DNA of 64,000 bases from Streptomyces lateritius (GTDB lineage Bacteria; Actinomycetota; Actinomycetes; Streptomycetales; Streptomycetaceae), in contig NZ_BMTO01000006.1 of NCBI RefSeq assembly GCF_014649715.1, forward strand, positions 333,999-397,998. Direction: 5' to 3'. Under the pieces are notes generated by a model. It ran no database searches. It was not told the DNA's origin and saw only the letters and a program-made list of their open reading frames with translations. Of the stretch, positions 1-9,844 are shown in pieces (positions within the stretch are counted from its first letter, which is position 1; each line of letters starts with the position of its first letter). A program made the position numbers and the translations under genes.

Positions 1-2
1 CC

Positions 3-488
3 CCGAAGGCCTCCCTCGGCGCCCCGGGCACCGCCTGCCCGCTCCCGGTCTCCTTCGACCTGGCCGCCCAGTGGAAGCCGAAGGCCGTCCACGCCTCCGA
101 CGACGAGGTCTTCGCCGCGCTCGGCAAGCAGGGCCCGGCGACGATGGTCTGCGAGATCGACGCGAAGCCGGCCGGGAACATCGGCTATATGCGGGTCTGG
201 AGCGCCGGCAAGGGCCGGGCCCGTACGGCGCTCGAAGGGTTCGTGAAGGCCGAGGAGAACACCTCGAAGGTGGTCTACAAGGAGACGAAGGCGGGTGGGC
301 TGCCCGCCACCGAGGTGACGTACACGGTCTACAACAAGATCATGGAGGAGTCCAAGGAGGAGCGTGCCTTCGCCGTCTCCACCCCGAAGGGGACCGTGAT
401 CGTCCACCTCGGAGGGCTCGACACGCAGGAGCACCGGGAGATGCTTCCCGCGTACGAACTGGCCCGCGACAGCGTGAAGGCGCTCTGA
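3..488 (+). CDS. exported protein, C-terminal part (unrecognised)
   Basis: The gene enters from the left edge and is open in this frame from base 3 to the TGA at 486-488, giving about 161 visible residues. Third codon positions are almost all G or C, which supports the frame. The visible part has two cysteines (in 'GTACPL' and 'TMVCEI') about 37 residues apart and alternating beta-strand-like segments, as in small extracytoplasmic lipoproteins of Streptomyces. The N-terminus with any signal peptide or lipobox lies outside the window, so export is inferred. It is followed by a strong hairpin and a convergent gene, so it ends its transcription unit. I do not recognise the family. Confidence 0.75.
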   Translation, partial: PKASLGAPGTACPLPVSFDLAAQWKPKAVHASDDEVFAALGKQGPATMVCEIDAKPAGNIGYMRVWSAGKGRARTALEGFVKAEENTSKVVYKETKAGGLPATEVTYTVYNKIMEESKEERAFAVSTPKGTVIVHLGGLDTQEHREMLPAYELARDSVKAL

Positions 489-498
489 GCCGAGCACG

Positions 499-535
499 CC
501 GTGGCCCCCGCCCCGCACCGGGCGGGGGCCATGGC
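499..535. terminator. intrinsic terminator, convergent genes
   Basis: A 12-bp perfect G/C stem (502-513 with 520-531, loop 514-519) lies between two convergent genes, 11 bases after the stop of the upstream gene. It probably ends transcription from both sides. No U-tract follows, as is common in Streptomyces terminators. Confidence 0.75.
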
Positions 536-558
536 GTCGGTACGGCCGAACGGACCGG

Positions 559-2091
559 TTACACGAACCGCTGGTTCGCCGAGCCGTCGCAGCTCTGGAG
601 CCGCAGCGGCTCCTTCGCCGCCCCCTGCGTCAGGCAGAGCCCTGTCGCGGCCGCCGGCCGGATCGTGGCCCCGTCGCGGACGAACCGCTGGTTCGCCGCG
701 CCCGAGCAGTTCCAGAGGATCACCGCGGTACCCGCCTGGTAGCGGGCGCCCGGGACGTCCAGGCAGCGGTCCTGGGTGAGCTCGGTGTGGAACGTCCGTC
801 GCCCGGAGTCGTACCACCAGCCCTGGTTGCGCCCGCCGTGGCAGTCCCAGCCGACCACGCCGGTGCCGTTCTTCGAGGAGGCCGCCTCGACGTCCACGCA
901 GTTGCCGGTCGCCCCGTTCTTCAGCGGTTTGTAGACGTCGTCCCAGGCGTACGGGAAGAGGGTCGGCTTCCCGGAGGAGTCGACGTCCGCGCAACTGGCC
1001 TCCCGCAGACCGGAGCCGTAGATCTGGGTGAGGCAGGACGCGAAGGCCGCGTGTCCGCGCGCGTTGGGGTGGAAGGACTGCCGGACGGAGTTCTCGTCCG
1101 GGGTGCCCGGCTTGGAGAGGTCGATGTAGAGACCGCGGGCCCAGGGGTCCTCCATGCAGACCTCGTGGCCGTGGAAGAGCCGCGAGTTGTCGAGGTAGAC
1201 GGCGCCGGTGTCGGCGGCGGCCTTGCGCATGCCGCGTTCGAAGGCGGGCACGGCGGTGTCACGGCCCCAGACGGTGTCGGAGTCGTAGCCGAGTCCGCCG
1301 CAGGAGAGCTTGCCGGGGAAGTTCGGGTTGTCGTGGAAGTCCGGACCGATCGGGCTCGGGTAGCCCATGACGACCAGCTTGTAGTCGCCGTCGGCGTAAC
1401 CGGCATCGCGCATCACGGTCTTCAGGTCGCGCACGGTCTGCTCGACCTTGGGGACGAGCGCGTCGACGCGGGCCTGCCAGCCGGGGGCGTACTTCGGCGC
1501 GCAGGGGCCCTGGAGGGTGAGGTAGCGGGTGACGCAGTCGGTCATGACGGGCCCGAACTGCAGGTCGTCGTTGGCTCCGGCGACGAGCAGCACCATCTTG
1601 ATACGGGTGTTGCGGGCCTTGATGGCGAGGTTGTCGCTCTGGACGAGCTCGTCGGCGTACTGCTTCGAGCCGCCGATCCGGATGTTGCCGCTGTAGGCGC
1701 CGGAACAGGACACGTTGAACGTGAGGTCCGCGGGGATCCCGGTGCGGTGGACGGCGGCTTCGGGCGAGCGGTGGCACCAGTTGGTGGGACCGTTGGTGGG
1801 CGGCTCGTAGGTGCCGACGCCCTCGCCCGAGATCTCGCTGTCGCCGAGCGAGATGAGACCGGTCCTGCGCTGGGCGAACGGCCGCTCGGCCGGGTCACCG
1901 TAGATCTTGGTGGCCTCGGCGGCGCGGATGGCCTCCAGCTCGGGCGAGAGCGGTACGGATGCCGCCGTACGGGGGCCCGTTGCGGTGTCAGCCGCACCGG
2001 CGGGTGCCGCGGCTGACATGGTTCCCAAGGCCGCGGCAGCCGCGGCCGTGGCCGCGATCGTCCAGCGGAATCTGCGCCTGGTGCGCCTCAT
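559..2091 (-). CDS. secreted SGNH/GDSL hydrolase with ricin-type lectin tail
   Basis: 510 residues. The first about 33 form a secretion signal (RRTRRR, then an Ala-rich stretch ending PAGAADT). The SGNH fold follows: block I '[11 protein letters not shown]' with the nucleophile Ser, block III 'VAGANDD', and block V '[13 protein letters not shown]' with the catalytic His. The C-terminal about 130 residues contain QxW-type repeats ('NQGWWYD', 'NQRFV' twice), a ricin-like beta-trefoil that usually binds carbohydrate. Likely role: an extracellular esterase or lipase targeted to polysaccharide; the substrate cannot be read from sequence. The ATG is preceded by AGGAGG at good spacing. It is divergent from fumC. 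Confidence 0.88.
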   Translation of the reverse strand: MRRTRRRFRWTIAATAAAAAALGTMSAAAPAGAADTATGPRTAASVPLSPELEAIRAAEATKIYGDPAERPFAQRRTGLISLGDSEISGEGVGTYEPPTNGPTNWCHRSPEAAVHRTGIPADLTFNVSCSGAYSGNIRIGGSKQYADELVQSDNLAIKARNTRIKMVLLVAGANDDLQFGPVMTDCVTRYLTLQGPCAPKYAPGWQARVDALVPKVEQTVRDLKTVMRDAGYADGDYKLVVMGYPSPIGPDFHDNPNFPGKLSCGGLGYDSDTVWGRDTAVPAFERGMRKAAADTGAVYLDNSRLFHGHEVCMEDPWARGLYIDLSKPGTPDENSVRQSFHPNARGHAAFASCLTQIYGSGLREASCADVDSSGKPTLFPYAWDDVYKPLKNGATGNCVDVEAASSKNGTGVVGWDCHGGRNQGWWYDSGRRTFHTELTQDRCLDVPGARYQAGTAVILWNCSGAANQRFVRDGATIRPAAATGLCLTQGAAKEPLRLQSCDGSANQRFV

Positions 2092-2197
2092 TGCGCCTCC
2101 TGGAGGTGGGGTTACCCACGGTTTTTACTGGCCGGTACGCGCCTTGGGAATACATGGAACAAGACAAGTGCTCAACTTTTGCAGGAGGTTGACGAGG

Positions 2198-3607
<1,410 letters not shown>

Positions 3608-3639
3608 CCTGTGCCGCAGCGTTCACGGGGGCCCGCCCC

Positions 3640-3645
3640 TAAGAT
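3640..3645 (+). promoter_or_regulatory. -10 box TAAGAT, leaderless start
   Basis: TAAGAT lies 6 bases before the ATG at 3652, so the RNA start would fall at or next to the first base of the codon. No ribosome site is present. This fits leaderless transcription of the DUF402 gene. Confidence 0.5.
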
Positions 3646-3651
3646 CTGCGC

Positions 3652-4317
3652 ATGACAGGATCGGGCGGCCCTCAGCACTGGGCGCCGGGGGAGCACATCC
3701 TCTGGCGCTACCGCGGCAACGGCTCCGGCGACGTGCACATCTGCCGGCCGGTGACCGTCGTCCAGGACACGGACGAGCTGCTCGCCGTCTGGATGGCGCC
3801 GGGCACCGAGTGCGTCCGCCCGGTGCTGGCCGACGGGACTCCCGTGCACGAGGAGCCGCTCGCCACCCGTTACACCGCCCCGCGCACCACCGCGCGGTCG
3901 CGCTGGTTCGGCACAGGCGTACTGAAGCTGGCCCGGCCGGGGGACCCCTGGTCGGTCTGGCTGTTCTGGGAGCGCGGCTGGAGCTTCCGCAGCTGGTACG
4001 TGAACCTCGAGGAGCCGCGGACCCGGTGGGCCGGCGGCGTCGACTCCGAGGACCACTTCCTCGACATCTCCGTCTACCCCGACCGCAGCTGGCTGTGGCG
4101 TGACGAGGACGAGTTCGCGCAGGCCCAGCGGGCCGGTCTGATGAACGCGGCGCAGGCCGCGCGGGTACGGGCCGCGGGAAGCGCAGCGGTCGAGGTGATC
4201 CGGGCGTGGGGCACGCCGTTCTCGGACGGGTGGGAGGACTGGCGGCCCGATCCGGGATGGACCGTGCCCGAGCTGCCGGCCGACTGGGATCGCACCCCGG
4301 CGCACACCGCACCGTGA
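3652..4317 (+). CDS. DUF402 (FomD-like) protein
   Basis: 221 residues, cytoplasmic, no signal peptide. The DUF402 core is recognised by 'RSWYVNLEEP', 'DSEDHFLDISVYPD' and 'WRDEDEF', the acidic metal-binding region of FomD-like nucleoside diphosphate hydrolases. A preceding Trp-rich beta barrel (residues 10-110) matches the family fold. The C-terminal about 60 residues are helical and Ala-rich. Family members that have been studied hydrolyse nucleoside diphosphates or CMP-linked intermediates with Mn2+ or Co2+; the substrate here is unknown. It is probably transcribed alone from a leaderless promoter immediately downstream of fumC. Confidence 0.85.
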   Translation: MTGSGGPQHWAPGEHILWRYRGNGSGDVHICRPVTVVQDTDELLAVWMAPGTECVRPVLADGTPVHEEPLATRYTAPRTTARSRWFGTGVLKLARPGDPWSVWLFWERGWSFRSWYVNLEEPRTRWAGGVDSEDHFLDISVYPDRSWLWRDEDEFAQAQRAGLMNAAQAARVRAAGSAAVEVIRAWGTPFSDGWEDWRPDPGWTVPELPADWDRTPAHTAP

Positions 4318-4446
4318 GACCCTTGATGCGCCCCCGGGGTGCAAACGTAGGATCGTCCTCCGCAAGACGATGATCCACCGAACGAGCCGTCAACCACTGA
4401 GCAGAGCACAGGACCTGACCGCAAGTCATTCATGAGGGGGAGAGCA

Positions 4447-4611
4447 GTGCCGGACGTGTGCCCGGGTGTGCCGACCCCTGTCGTAGCCGCCGCTCGCGAG
4501 GCATTCACATCCACCGCTCGCCGGGGGTTTATCCCCGGTGAAGGCGCGGCATCGGCGAGAAGAGCGAGTGCATCGCACCACCGGCCCGGACGGACGGAAT
4601 CCCACGCGTGA
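4447..4611 (+). CDS. possible 54-aa ORF coupled to phosphatase
   Basis: A short frame starts at GTG 4447 behind GGGGGAGAGCA, the best ribosome site in this 290-base gap, and ends at TGA 4609-4611. Its stop overlaps the GTG start (4608) of the PP2C gene in a GTGA arrangement typical of translational coupling, and that gene has only a weak site of its own. The peptide begins MPDVCPGVPTPVVAAAREAF and has no recognisable domain. Third-position G/C is only about 70 percent, lower than neighbours, so it may be a leader peptide or an artefact. A small hairpin (4521-4538, 6-bp stem) lies inside it. Confidence 0.42.
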   Translation: MPDVCPGVPTPVVAAAREAFTSTARRGFIPGEGAASARRASASHHRPGRTESHA

Positions 4612-6767
4612 CGGAGCATCCCACCTCCCACGAAGGCCGCCAGCCGCCTGCTGCCCGGCCGCAGGAGCGCGCCCGCCCCCGGCAGGAGGCGGCCGGGGCG
4701 GGCGCTCCGGCCGCCGCGGCCGACGTGCCGGTTCCGGGGCAGCCCGGCCCGTCCGCCGGGCGCTCGCGGGCGGTCGCGCGCGGCGGTCCGGCGCACGAGC
4801 ACGGGCACGACTCCCCCGCCAGGCCCTCCTCCGAGGAGGGACACGCCGCCGCGGGGGCGGGAGCCGACACGCGCCGCGTGCCCGCCGCCTCGTCCGTGTC
4901 CGGTGAGGATTCCGGCCGCGAGTGGCCCGTCCTGCCGGCGCAGGCCGGTCCGCCCGTCGCGGCGGTTCCCGTCACGCCGCCCGGCGGCGGGGCGTCGGCG
5001 CAGGCCGGCACGGCGTCGGCCGCGATGGCGGTCACCGCCGCGCAGGGCCCGCAGGGCGCCCCGGACGGGCTCGCCGCGCGGCACGAGGGGGACCGGCTCC
5101 GGTTCGTGGGGGCGGCGACCCGGCGGATCGCACGCGGGATAGATCTGGACGAGATCGTGCTCGGTCTCTGCCGGGCCACGGTGCCGACCTTCTCCGACGC
5201 GATCCTGGTCTATCTGCGCGACCCGCTCCCGGTGGGCGACGAGCGGCCGGTCGCGCCGTTCGTGCTGCGGCTGCGCCGCACCGACCGGCTGCGGTTAACG
5301 GACCTGGAGGGCGAGGAGCTGGTGCTCGTCCCGGATCCCGACCCGACGCCGGCGGCCGAGCTGTGCGAGGTCCGCTCCGGCGGGGCGCTCGCCGAGGTGC
5401 TGCGCGGGGTGCGGCCGGTCTTCGGCGACTCCGCCGCCGCCCGGGCCGCGCTGCCCGAGCTGCTCGGCGGGGACCATCCGGTCCCCGGCGGGCATCGGGC
5501 GATCCTCGCCCCGCTGCGCGGCCGGCGCCGGGTGATCGGCGCCGCCGTCTTCCTGCGCCGCCCCGAGCGGCCCGGTTTCGAACCCAACGACCTGCTCGTC
5601 GCCGCCCAGCTGGCGACGCACACCGCACTCGGCATCGACAAGGCCGTGCTGTACGGACGCGAGGCGTACATCGCCGACGAGCTGCAGCGCACCATGCTGC
5701 CGGACTCGCTGCCGCAGCCCACTGGCGTCCGGCTGGCGTCCCGATACCTGCCGGCCGCCGAGACGGCCCGGGTGGGCGGCGACTGGTACGACGCGATCCC
5801 GCTGCCCGGCAGCCGGGTCGCGCTGGTCGTGGGTGACGTGATGGGTCACTCCATGACCTCGGCCGCGATCATGGGCCAGCTGCGGACCACGGCGCAGACG
5901 CTGGCCGGCCTCGACCTGCCGCCGCAGGAGGTGCTGCACCACCTGGACGAGCAGGCCCAGCGGCTCGGCCAGGACCGGATGGCGACCTGCCTGTACGCGG
6001 TGTACGACCCCGTCTCGCACCGGATCACCATCGCCAACGCCGGCCATCCGCCGCCGATACTGCTCCACCTGGGCGGCCGGGCGGAGGTGCTGCGGGTCCC
6101 GCCGGGGGCGCCGATCGGCGTGGGCGGGGTCGACTTCGAGGCGGTCGAGCTGGACGCCCCGGCCGGGGCCACGCTGCTGCTCTACACCGACGGGCTGGTC
6201 GAGTCCCGGCTGCGGGACGTGTGGACCGGTATCGAGCAGCTGCGGGAGCGCCTCGCGGCGACGGCCCAGCTGACCGGTCCGGACCACTCGCCGCCGCTGG
6301 AGGCGCTCTGCGACGACGTCCTGGACATGCTCGGCCCGGGCGACCGGGACGACGACATCGCGCTGCTCGCGGCCCGGTTCGACGGGATCGCGCCGAGCGA
6401 CGTGGCGTACTGGTTCCTGGAGCCGGAGGACGCGGCCCCGGGGCGGGCGAGGCGCCTGGCCCGGCGGGCCCTGGCCCGCTGGGACCTGGAGGAGCTGTCC
6501 GACTCGGTCGAACTTCTGATCAGCGAGGTCGTCACGAACGCGGTGCGGTACGCGGAGCGGCCGGTGACGCTGCGGCTGCTGCGGACCGATGTGCTGCGCT
6601 GCGAGGTCGGGGACGATTCCCCGCAGCTGCCCCGGCAGCGGCGGGCGCGGGACACGGACGAGGGCGGCCGGGGTCTCTTCCTGGTGAACCGGCTGGCCAG
6701 GCGGTGGGGGGCGACGCGGCTCTCCGGCGGCAAGGTGGTCTGGTTCGAGCTGCCGACGCGGAGCTGA
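4608..6767 (+). CDS. SpoIIE-type PP2C phosphatase with GAF and ATPase domains
   Basis: 719 residues. Residues 1-150 are Ala/Pro-rich and probably disordered. A GAF-like domain covers about 160-345. A SpoIIE/PP2C phosphatase (about 360-590) carries the metal-binding acidic residues in 'GGDWYDAI', 'VVGDVMGH', 'LLLYTDGLVE' and 'DDDIALLA', and 'NAGHPPPIL'. An anti-sigma-factor-like HATPase domain (about 600-715) shows 'LLISEVVTNAVRYA' and 'GGRGLFLVNRLARRWG'. Proteins of this build dephosphorylate anti-anti-sigma factors and rephosphorylate or bind partners, so both switch arms are in one chain. The signal sensed by the GAF domain is unknown. The GTG start overlaps the upstream small ORF. Confidence 0.9.
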   Translation: MTEHPTSHEGRQPPAARPQERARPRQEAAGAGAPAAAADVPVPGQPGPSAGRSRAVARGGPAHEHGHDSPARPSSEEGHAAAGAGADTRRVPAASSVSGEDSGREWPVLPAQAGPPVAAVPVTPPGGGASAQAGTASAAMAVTAAQGPQGAPDGLAARHEGDRLRFVGAATRRIARGIDLDEIVLGLCRATVPTFSDAILVYLRDPLPVGDERPVAPFVLRLRRTDRLRLTDLEGEELVLVPDPDPTPAAELCEVRSGGALAEVLRGVRPVFGDSAAARAALPELLGGDHPVPGGHRAILAPLRGRRRVIGAAVFLRRPERPGFEPNDLLVAAQLATHTALGIDKAVLYGREAYIADELQRTMLPDSLPQPTGVRLASRYLPAAETARVGGDWYDAIPLPGSRVALVVGDVMGHSMTSAAIMGQLRTTAQTLAGLDLPPQEVLHHLDEQAQRLGQDRMATCLYAVYDPVSHRITIANAGHPPPILLHLGGRAEVLRVPPGAPIGVGGVDFEAVELDAPAGATLLLYTDGLVESRLRDVWTGIEQLRERLAATAQLTGPDHSPPLEALCDDVLDMLGPGDRDDDIALLAARFDGIAPSDVAYWFLEPEDAAPGRARRLARRALARWDLEELSDSVELLISEVVTNAVRYAERPVTLRLLRTDVLRCEVGDDSPQLPRQRRARDTDEGGRGLFLVNRLARRWGATRLSGGKVVWFELPTRS

Positions 6768-6807
6768 GGGACCGAACCGCCCGGGCCGTGCGGACCACGT
6801 CCACGGC

Positions 6808-6838
6808 GAAGGCCGGGCCCCTTCCGGGCCCGGCCTTC
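6808..6838. terminator. strong hairpin terminator between convergent genes
   Basis: A 13-bp perfect stem (6808-6820 with 6826-6838) and a 5-base loop lie 40 bases after the phosphatase stop and 38 bases beyond the convergent penicillin-binding protein stop. It probably serves both genes. Confidence 0.85.
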
Positions 6839-6841
6839 GTC

Positions 6842-6881
6842 GCGTCATCGCGTCATCGCGTCATCGCGTCATCGCGTCACT
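6842..6881. repeat. tandem octamer GCGTCATC, 5 units
   Basis: Four exact copies of GCGTCATC (6842-6873) and a fifth differing in the last two bases (GCGTCACT, 6874-6881) run from just beyond the terminator into the last codons of the penicillin-binding protein gene, whose stop codon is formed at 6877-6879. This is a slippage-prone microsatellite. Confidence 0.9.
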
Positions 6882-9081
6882 GCCCGGCTCGTCGCCGATC
6901 GTCCCGTTCACCCTCGCCGCCCACCGGGGGATCGACCGGCGGGCCGGTCGGCTCCGTCGGATCCGTGGTCTCCGTCGGCGGCGGCGGGATCGTGATCGTG
7001 CCCGTCGGCTGCGGCGGCGTGGTGGTCGTCGGCGTCGGCGGGGGCGTCGGGTCGGGCGACCCGGTGGGGGTGGCGGGCGCTGTCGGGTCCGGGGACCCGG
7101 TCGTCGTCCCGGTCGGGGCCGGGGCGTCCGGCTCGGTGACGGCCGAACCGTCGGTCTCCAGGTCGAAGCGGGCGTCGGAGCCGCCGCCGAGCGCCCGGGT
7201 GGTGTAGTCGCCCCAGATCTGGGCCGGGGTCCTGCCGCCGTTGGCGCGGCCCTCGTTGATCGTGTCGGTGAGGGTGACCTGGTTGCCCTTGATGTCCTCG
7301 CCGAAGAGGCCGACGGCGGTGACCAGTTCGGGGGTGTAGCCGACGAACCAGGCGGAGCGGTTGTTCTCCGAGGTGCCGGTCTTGCCCGCCGCGTGGTAGT
7401 CGCCGGCCGCGCGGAAGCCCGAGCCGCTGCGGACGACTCCGGTCATCGCCTTGGTGACGGTGTCGGCGGTCTCGCGGCTGATGACCTGGGCGCCGATCGG
7501 CTTCACCGGGTCGGCCCTGCGGTCCTTGTGCTGCGCGGACTTCACGATGGTCGGGGTGACCTTGACGCCGTGGTTGTCGAGCGTCGCGTAGACGGCGGCC
7601 ATGTCCCAGGTGGAGGCGCCCATGGTGCCGAGCGACATCGCGGGGCTCTCGCCGAAGTCCGGGCCGTCCTTCATACCGAGGTCGAGGGCGGTCTTCTTCA
7701 CGTTGCCGGGGCCGACGTCCACGATCATCTGGGCGTAGACGGAGTTGATGGAGCTGTTGGTGGCCTTCTGGACGGTGACGGGGCCGTACCGCCGGTCGTC
7801 CTCGTTCTCCGGGGCGAACGGCACGTCGCTGCCCTCGACCGGCCGCCGGCTGGTGCCGTCGTAGATCGTGCCGAGGCCGATCCTCCGGCCGTCCTGCGTC
7901 TTCGCGTCGTTCTCGAGGGCGGAGGCGAGGACGATCGGCTTGAAGGTCGAGGCGGGCTGGTAGTCGCGGCGGGTGGCGTTCGACGTCCAGTGCTCGGTGG
8001 CACCGACGCCGCCGTAGAGCGCGAGGACCTTGCCGGTCTTCGGGTCGACCGAGGTGGCACCGGCCTGGACGGTCGCGTCCTTCTCGTCGCCCTTGCGGTC
8101 GAGCTTGGCCTCGAGCTGCCGCTCGACGGCCGCGACGAGCGCGTTCTGCTTCTTCTCGTCGATGTTGAGGGTGATCGTCCAGCCGCCGGCCCTGATGTCC
8201 TCCTCGCGCAGGCCCTGGCGCATCAGCTCCTGGTTGGCGGCCTCGACGAGGTAGCCCCGCTGGCCTTCCATGCCGGGGGCGGCCTTGGGCTTCTGCGGGA
8301 CGGGGAAGGTGAGCCCGGCGCGCTTGGCGGGGTCGAGCCAGCCCTCCTCGACCATGTTGTCGAGGGTGTAGTTCCAGCGCTCCTCGACGAGCTTGCGCCC
8401 GGTCGCGGAGGCGGCGGTCCAGTCGTACTGGTTGGGGGCCTGGAGCAGGGAGGCGAGGTAGGCGCCCTGGGCGACGTTCAGCTTGGAGGCGTCGACACCG
8501 TAGTACGACTGCGCGGCGGCCTGGATGCCGTAGGCGCTGCGGCCGTAGTAGCTGGTGTTGATGTAGCCGGCGAGGATCTCGCTCTTCGCCATGCGCTGGT
8601 CGACCTTGAGCGCGATCACCATTTCCTTGAGCTTGCGGGTGACCGTCTGGTCCTGGTCCAGGTAGTAGTTCTTGACGTACTGCTGGGTGATGGTCGAACC
8701 ACCCTGTTTGCCCTTGCCGGTGACGGTGTTCAGGGCGCCGCGGGCGGTGCCCTTGATGTCGACGCCGTTGTCCTTGTAGAAGGTCTTGTTCTCGGCGGCG
8801 ACGAAGGCGTCCTGGACGTCCCTGGGGATCTTCTCCAGACCGACGATCTCCCGGTTGATCTCGCCGGTACGGGCGAGGATCTTGCCGTTCGCGTACTTGT
8901 AGACGTTGCTCTGCATGGTCGCCTGGGCGTTGGCCGTGGGCACCGGGACCATCAGGTAGATCACGTAGAAGGCGCCCATGAGGAGCAGGCAGCCGACGAA
9001 GAACGTGCCCAGGAGTTTCTTCCAGGTGAAGAGTCGGCGTATCCGCCCGCCCTTCTTCTCCTGTCGTTCCGTTCGGCCCAT
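6877..9081 (-). CDS. class A penicillin-binding protein (glycosyltransferase/transpeptidase)
   Basis: 734 residues. A basic cytoplasmic tail and one membrane anchor (about 21-46) are followed by a GT51 peptidoglycan glycosyltransferase domain with the catalytic Glu in 'AAENKTFY' (E97) and 'GGSTITQQ' (127-134). The transpeptidase domain has STFK (nucleophile S378), SIN (444-446) and KTG (566-568), all intact. The last about 90 residues are a Pro/Thr/Gly-rich extracytoplasmic tail. It polymerises lipid II and cross-links the wall. Monocistronic, with a terminator at its 3' end shared with the convergent phosphatase gene. Confidence 0.95.
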   Translation of the reverse strand: MGRTERQEKKGGRIRRLFTWKKLLGTFFVGCLLLMGAFYVIYLMVPVPTANAQATMQSNVYKYANGKILARTGEINREIVGLEKIPRDVQDAFVAAENKTFYKDNGVDIKGTARGALNTVTGKGKQGGSTITQQYVKNYYLDQDQTVTRKLKEMVIALKVDQRMAKSEILAGYINTSYYGRSAYGIQAAAQSYYGVDASKLNVAQGAYLASLLQAPNQYDWTAASATGRKLVEERWNYTLDNMVEEGWLDPAKRAGLTFPVPQKPKAAPGMEGQRGYLVEAANQELMRQGLREEDIRAGGWTITLNIDEKKQNALVAAVERQLEAKLDRKGDEKDATVQAGATSVDPKTGKVLALYGGVGATEHWTSNATRRDYQPASTFKPIVLASALENDAKTQDGRRIGLGTIYDGTSRRPVEGSDVPFAPENEDDRRYGPVTVQKATNSSINSVYAQMIVDVGPGNVKKTALDLGMKDGPDFGESPAMSLGTMGASTWDMAAVYATLDNHGVKVTPTIVKSAQHKDRRADPVKPIGAQVISRETADTVTKAMTGVVRSGSGFRAAGDYHAAGKTGTSENNRSAWFVGYTPELVTAVGLFGEDIKGNQVTLTDTINEGRANGGRTPAQIWGDYTTRALGGGSDARFDLETDGSAVTEPDAPAPTGTTTGSPDPTAPATPTGSPDPTPPPTPTTTTPPQPTGTITIPPPPTETTDPTEPTGPPVDPPVGGEGERDDRRRAGQ

Positions 9082-9280
9082 GTCTTCCGTCGCTCCACTC
9101 TTCGTCGAATCAGCTCAGCAAGCTAACACCGCCCTTGCAGACAAAGGGCGATCGATCCGGCTTTTCCGGACGTGAGGTTCAGCACCCGCTCCTATGAAAC
9201 CGACGCTCCACGGTGCGTGATGGTTGTGCGAGACCGGTCACAGTCCGTCCGTACGGAGAACGATCCGTCGGCCGACCAGC

Positions 9281-9312
9281 TATACATCGTGCGTATACAC
9301 CGGGTGTACAGT
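9281..9312 (+). promoter_or_regulatory. PadR operator and leaderless promoter
   Basis: Two overlapping dyads lie just before the PadR gene: TATAC...GTATA (9281-9297) and a perfect 6-1-6 palindrome TACACC-G-GGTGTA (9296-9308). TACAGT at 9307-9312 is a -10 box 7 bases before the ATG at 9320, so the transcript would be leaderless. PadR repressors commonly bind such sites, so autoregulation of the whole three-gene operon is likely. Confidence 0.6.
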
Positions 9313-9319
9313 GGTCGCC

Positions 9320-9844
9320 ATGTCAATCGGTCACACCCTTCTCGGGCTCCTGGAGTCCGGTCCGCGCCATGGTTACGACCTCAAGCGCGCCTTCGACGAG
9401 AGATTCGGCCACGACCGGCCGCTGCACTACGGGCAGGTCTACTCGACCATGTCCCGGCTCCTGAGGAACGGCCTCGTCGAGGTCGACGGCGTCGAGGCCG
9501 GCGGCGGCCCGGAGCGGAAGCGGTACGCGATCACCGAGGCCGGCATCACGGATGTCGAGCGCTGGCTGTCGCAGCCCGAGAAGCCGGAGCCGTACCTCCA
9601 GTCCACCCTCTACACCAAGGTCGTCCTGGCCCTGCTGACCGGACGCGGGGCAGCCGAGCTGCTCGACGTCCAGCGGGCGGAGCACCTGCGGCTGATGCGG
9701 GAGCTGACCCGGCGCAAGAAGGACGGCGACCTCGCGGACCAGCTGATCTGCGACCACGCGCTCTTCCACCTGGAAGCCGACCTGCGCTGGCTGGAACTGA
9801 CCGCCGCCCGGCTCGACCGGCTCGCCGAGGAGATCCGCCGATGA
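9320..9844 (+). CDS. PadR-family transcriptional regulator
   Basis: 174 residues. The N-terminal winged helix runs from 'MSIGHTLLGLLESGPRHGYD' through 'LHYGQVYSTMSRLLRNGLVE' and the wing 'PERKRYAITEAG'. The C-terminal half is the helical Vir-like dimerisation domain. It likely represses the coupled ABC transporter and itself until an effector, often a toxic amphiphile or peptide, binds. The start at 9320 is set by family alignment and the leaderless promoter; the frame extends upstream without a ribosome site. Its stop overlaps the next start (ATGA at 9841-9844). Confidence 0.9.
   Translation: MSIGHTLLGLLESGPRHGYDLKRAFDERFGHDRPLHYGQVYSTMSRLLRNGLVEVDGVEAGGGPERKRYAITEAGITDVERWLSQPEKPEPYLQSTLYTKVVLALLTGRGAAELLDVQRAEHLRLMRELTRRKKDGDLADQLICDHALFHLEADLRWLELTAARLDRLAEEIRR

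Noticed and set aside
787..2016. 409-codon plus-strand frame opposite the SGNH hydrolase gene
   Set aside because: Val/Gly-rich shadow frame produced by G/C third-position bias; the opposite strand has clear catalytic motifs.
5295..6848. Long minus-strand open frame of 517 codons opposite the phosphatase gene
   Set aside because: It is the shadow of the real plus-strand gene; low complexity, no motif, and codon bias follows the other strand.
7393..9126. 577-codon plus-strand frame opposite the penicillin-binding protein
   Set aside because: Shadow of a gene with all catalytic motifs; repetitive Val/Gly/Asp composition.
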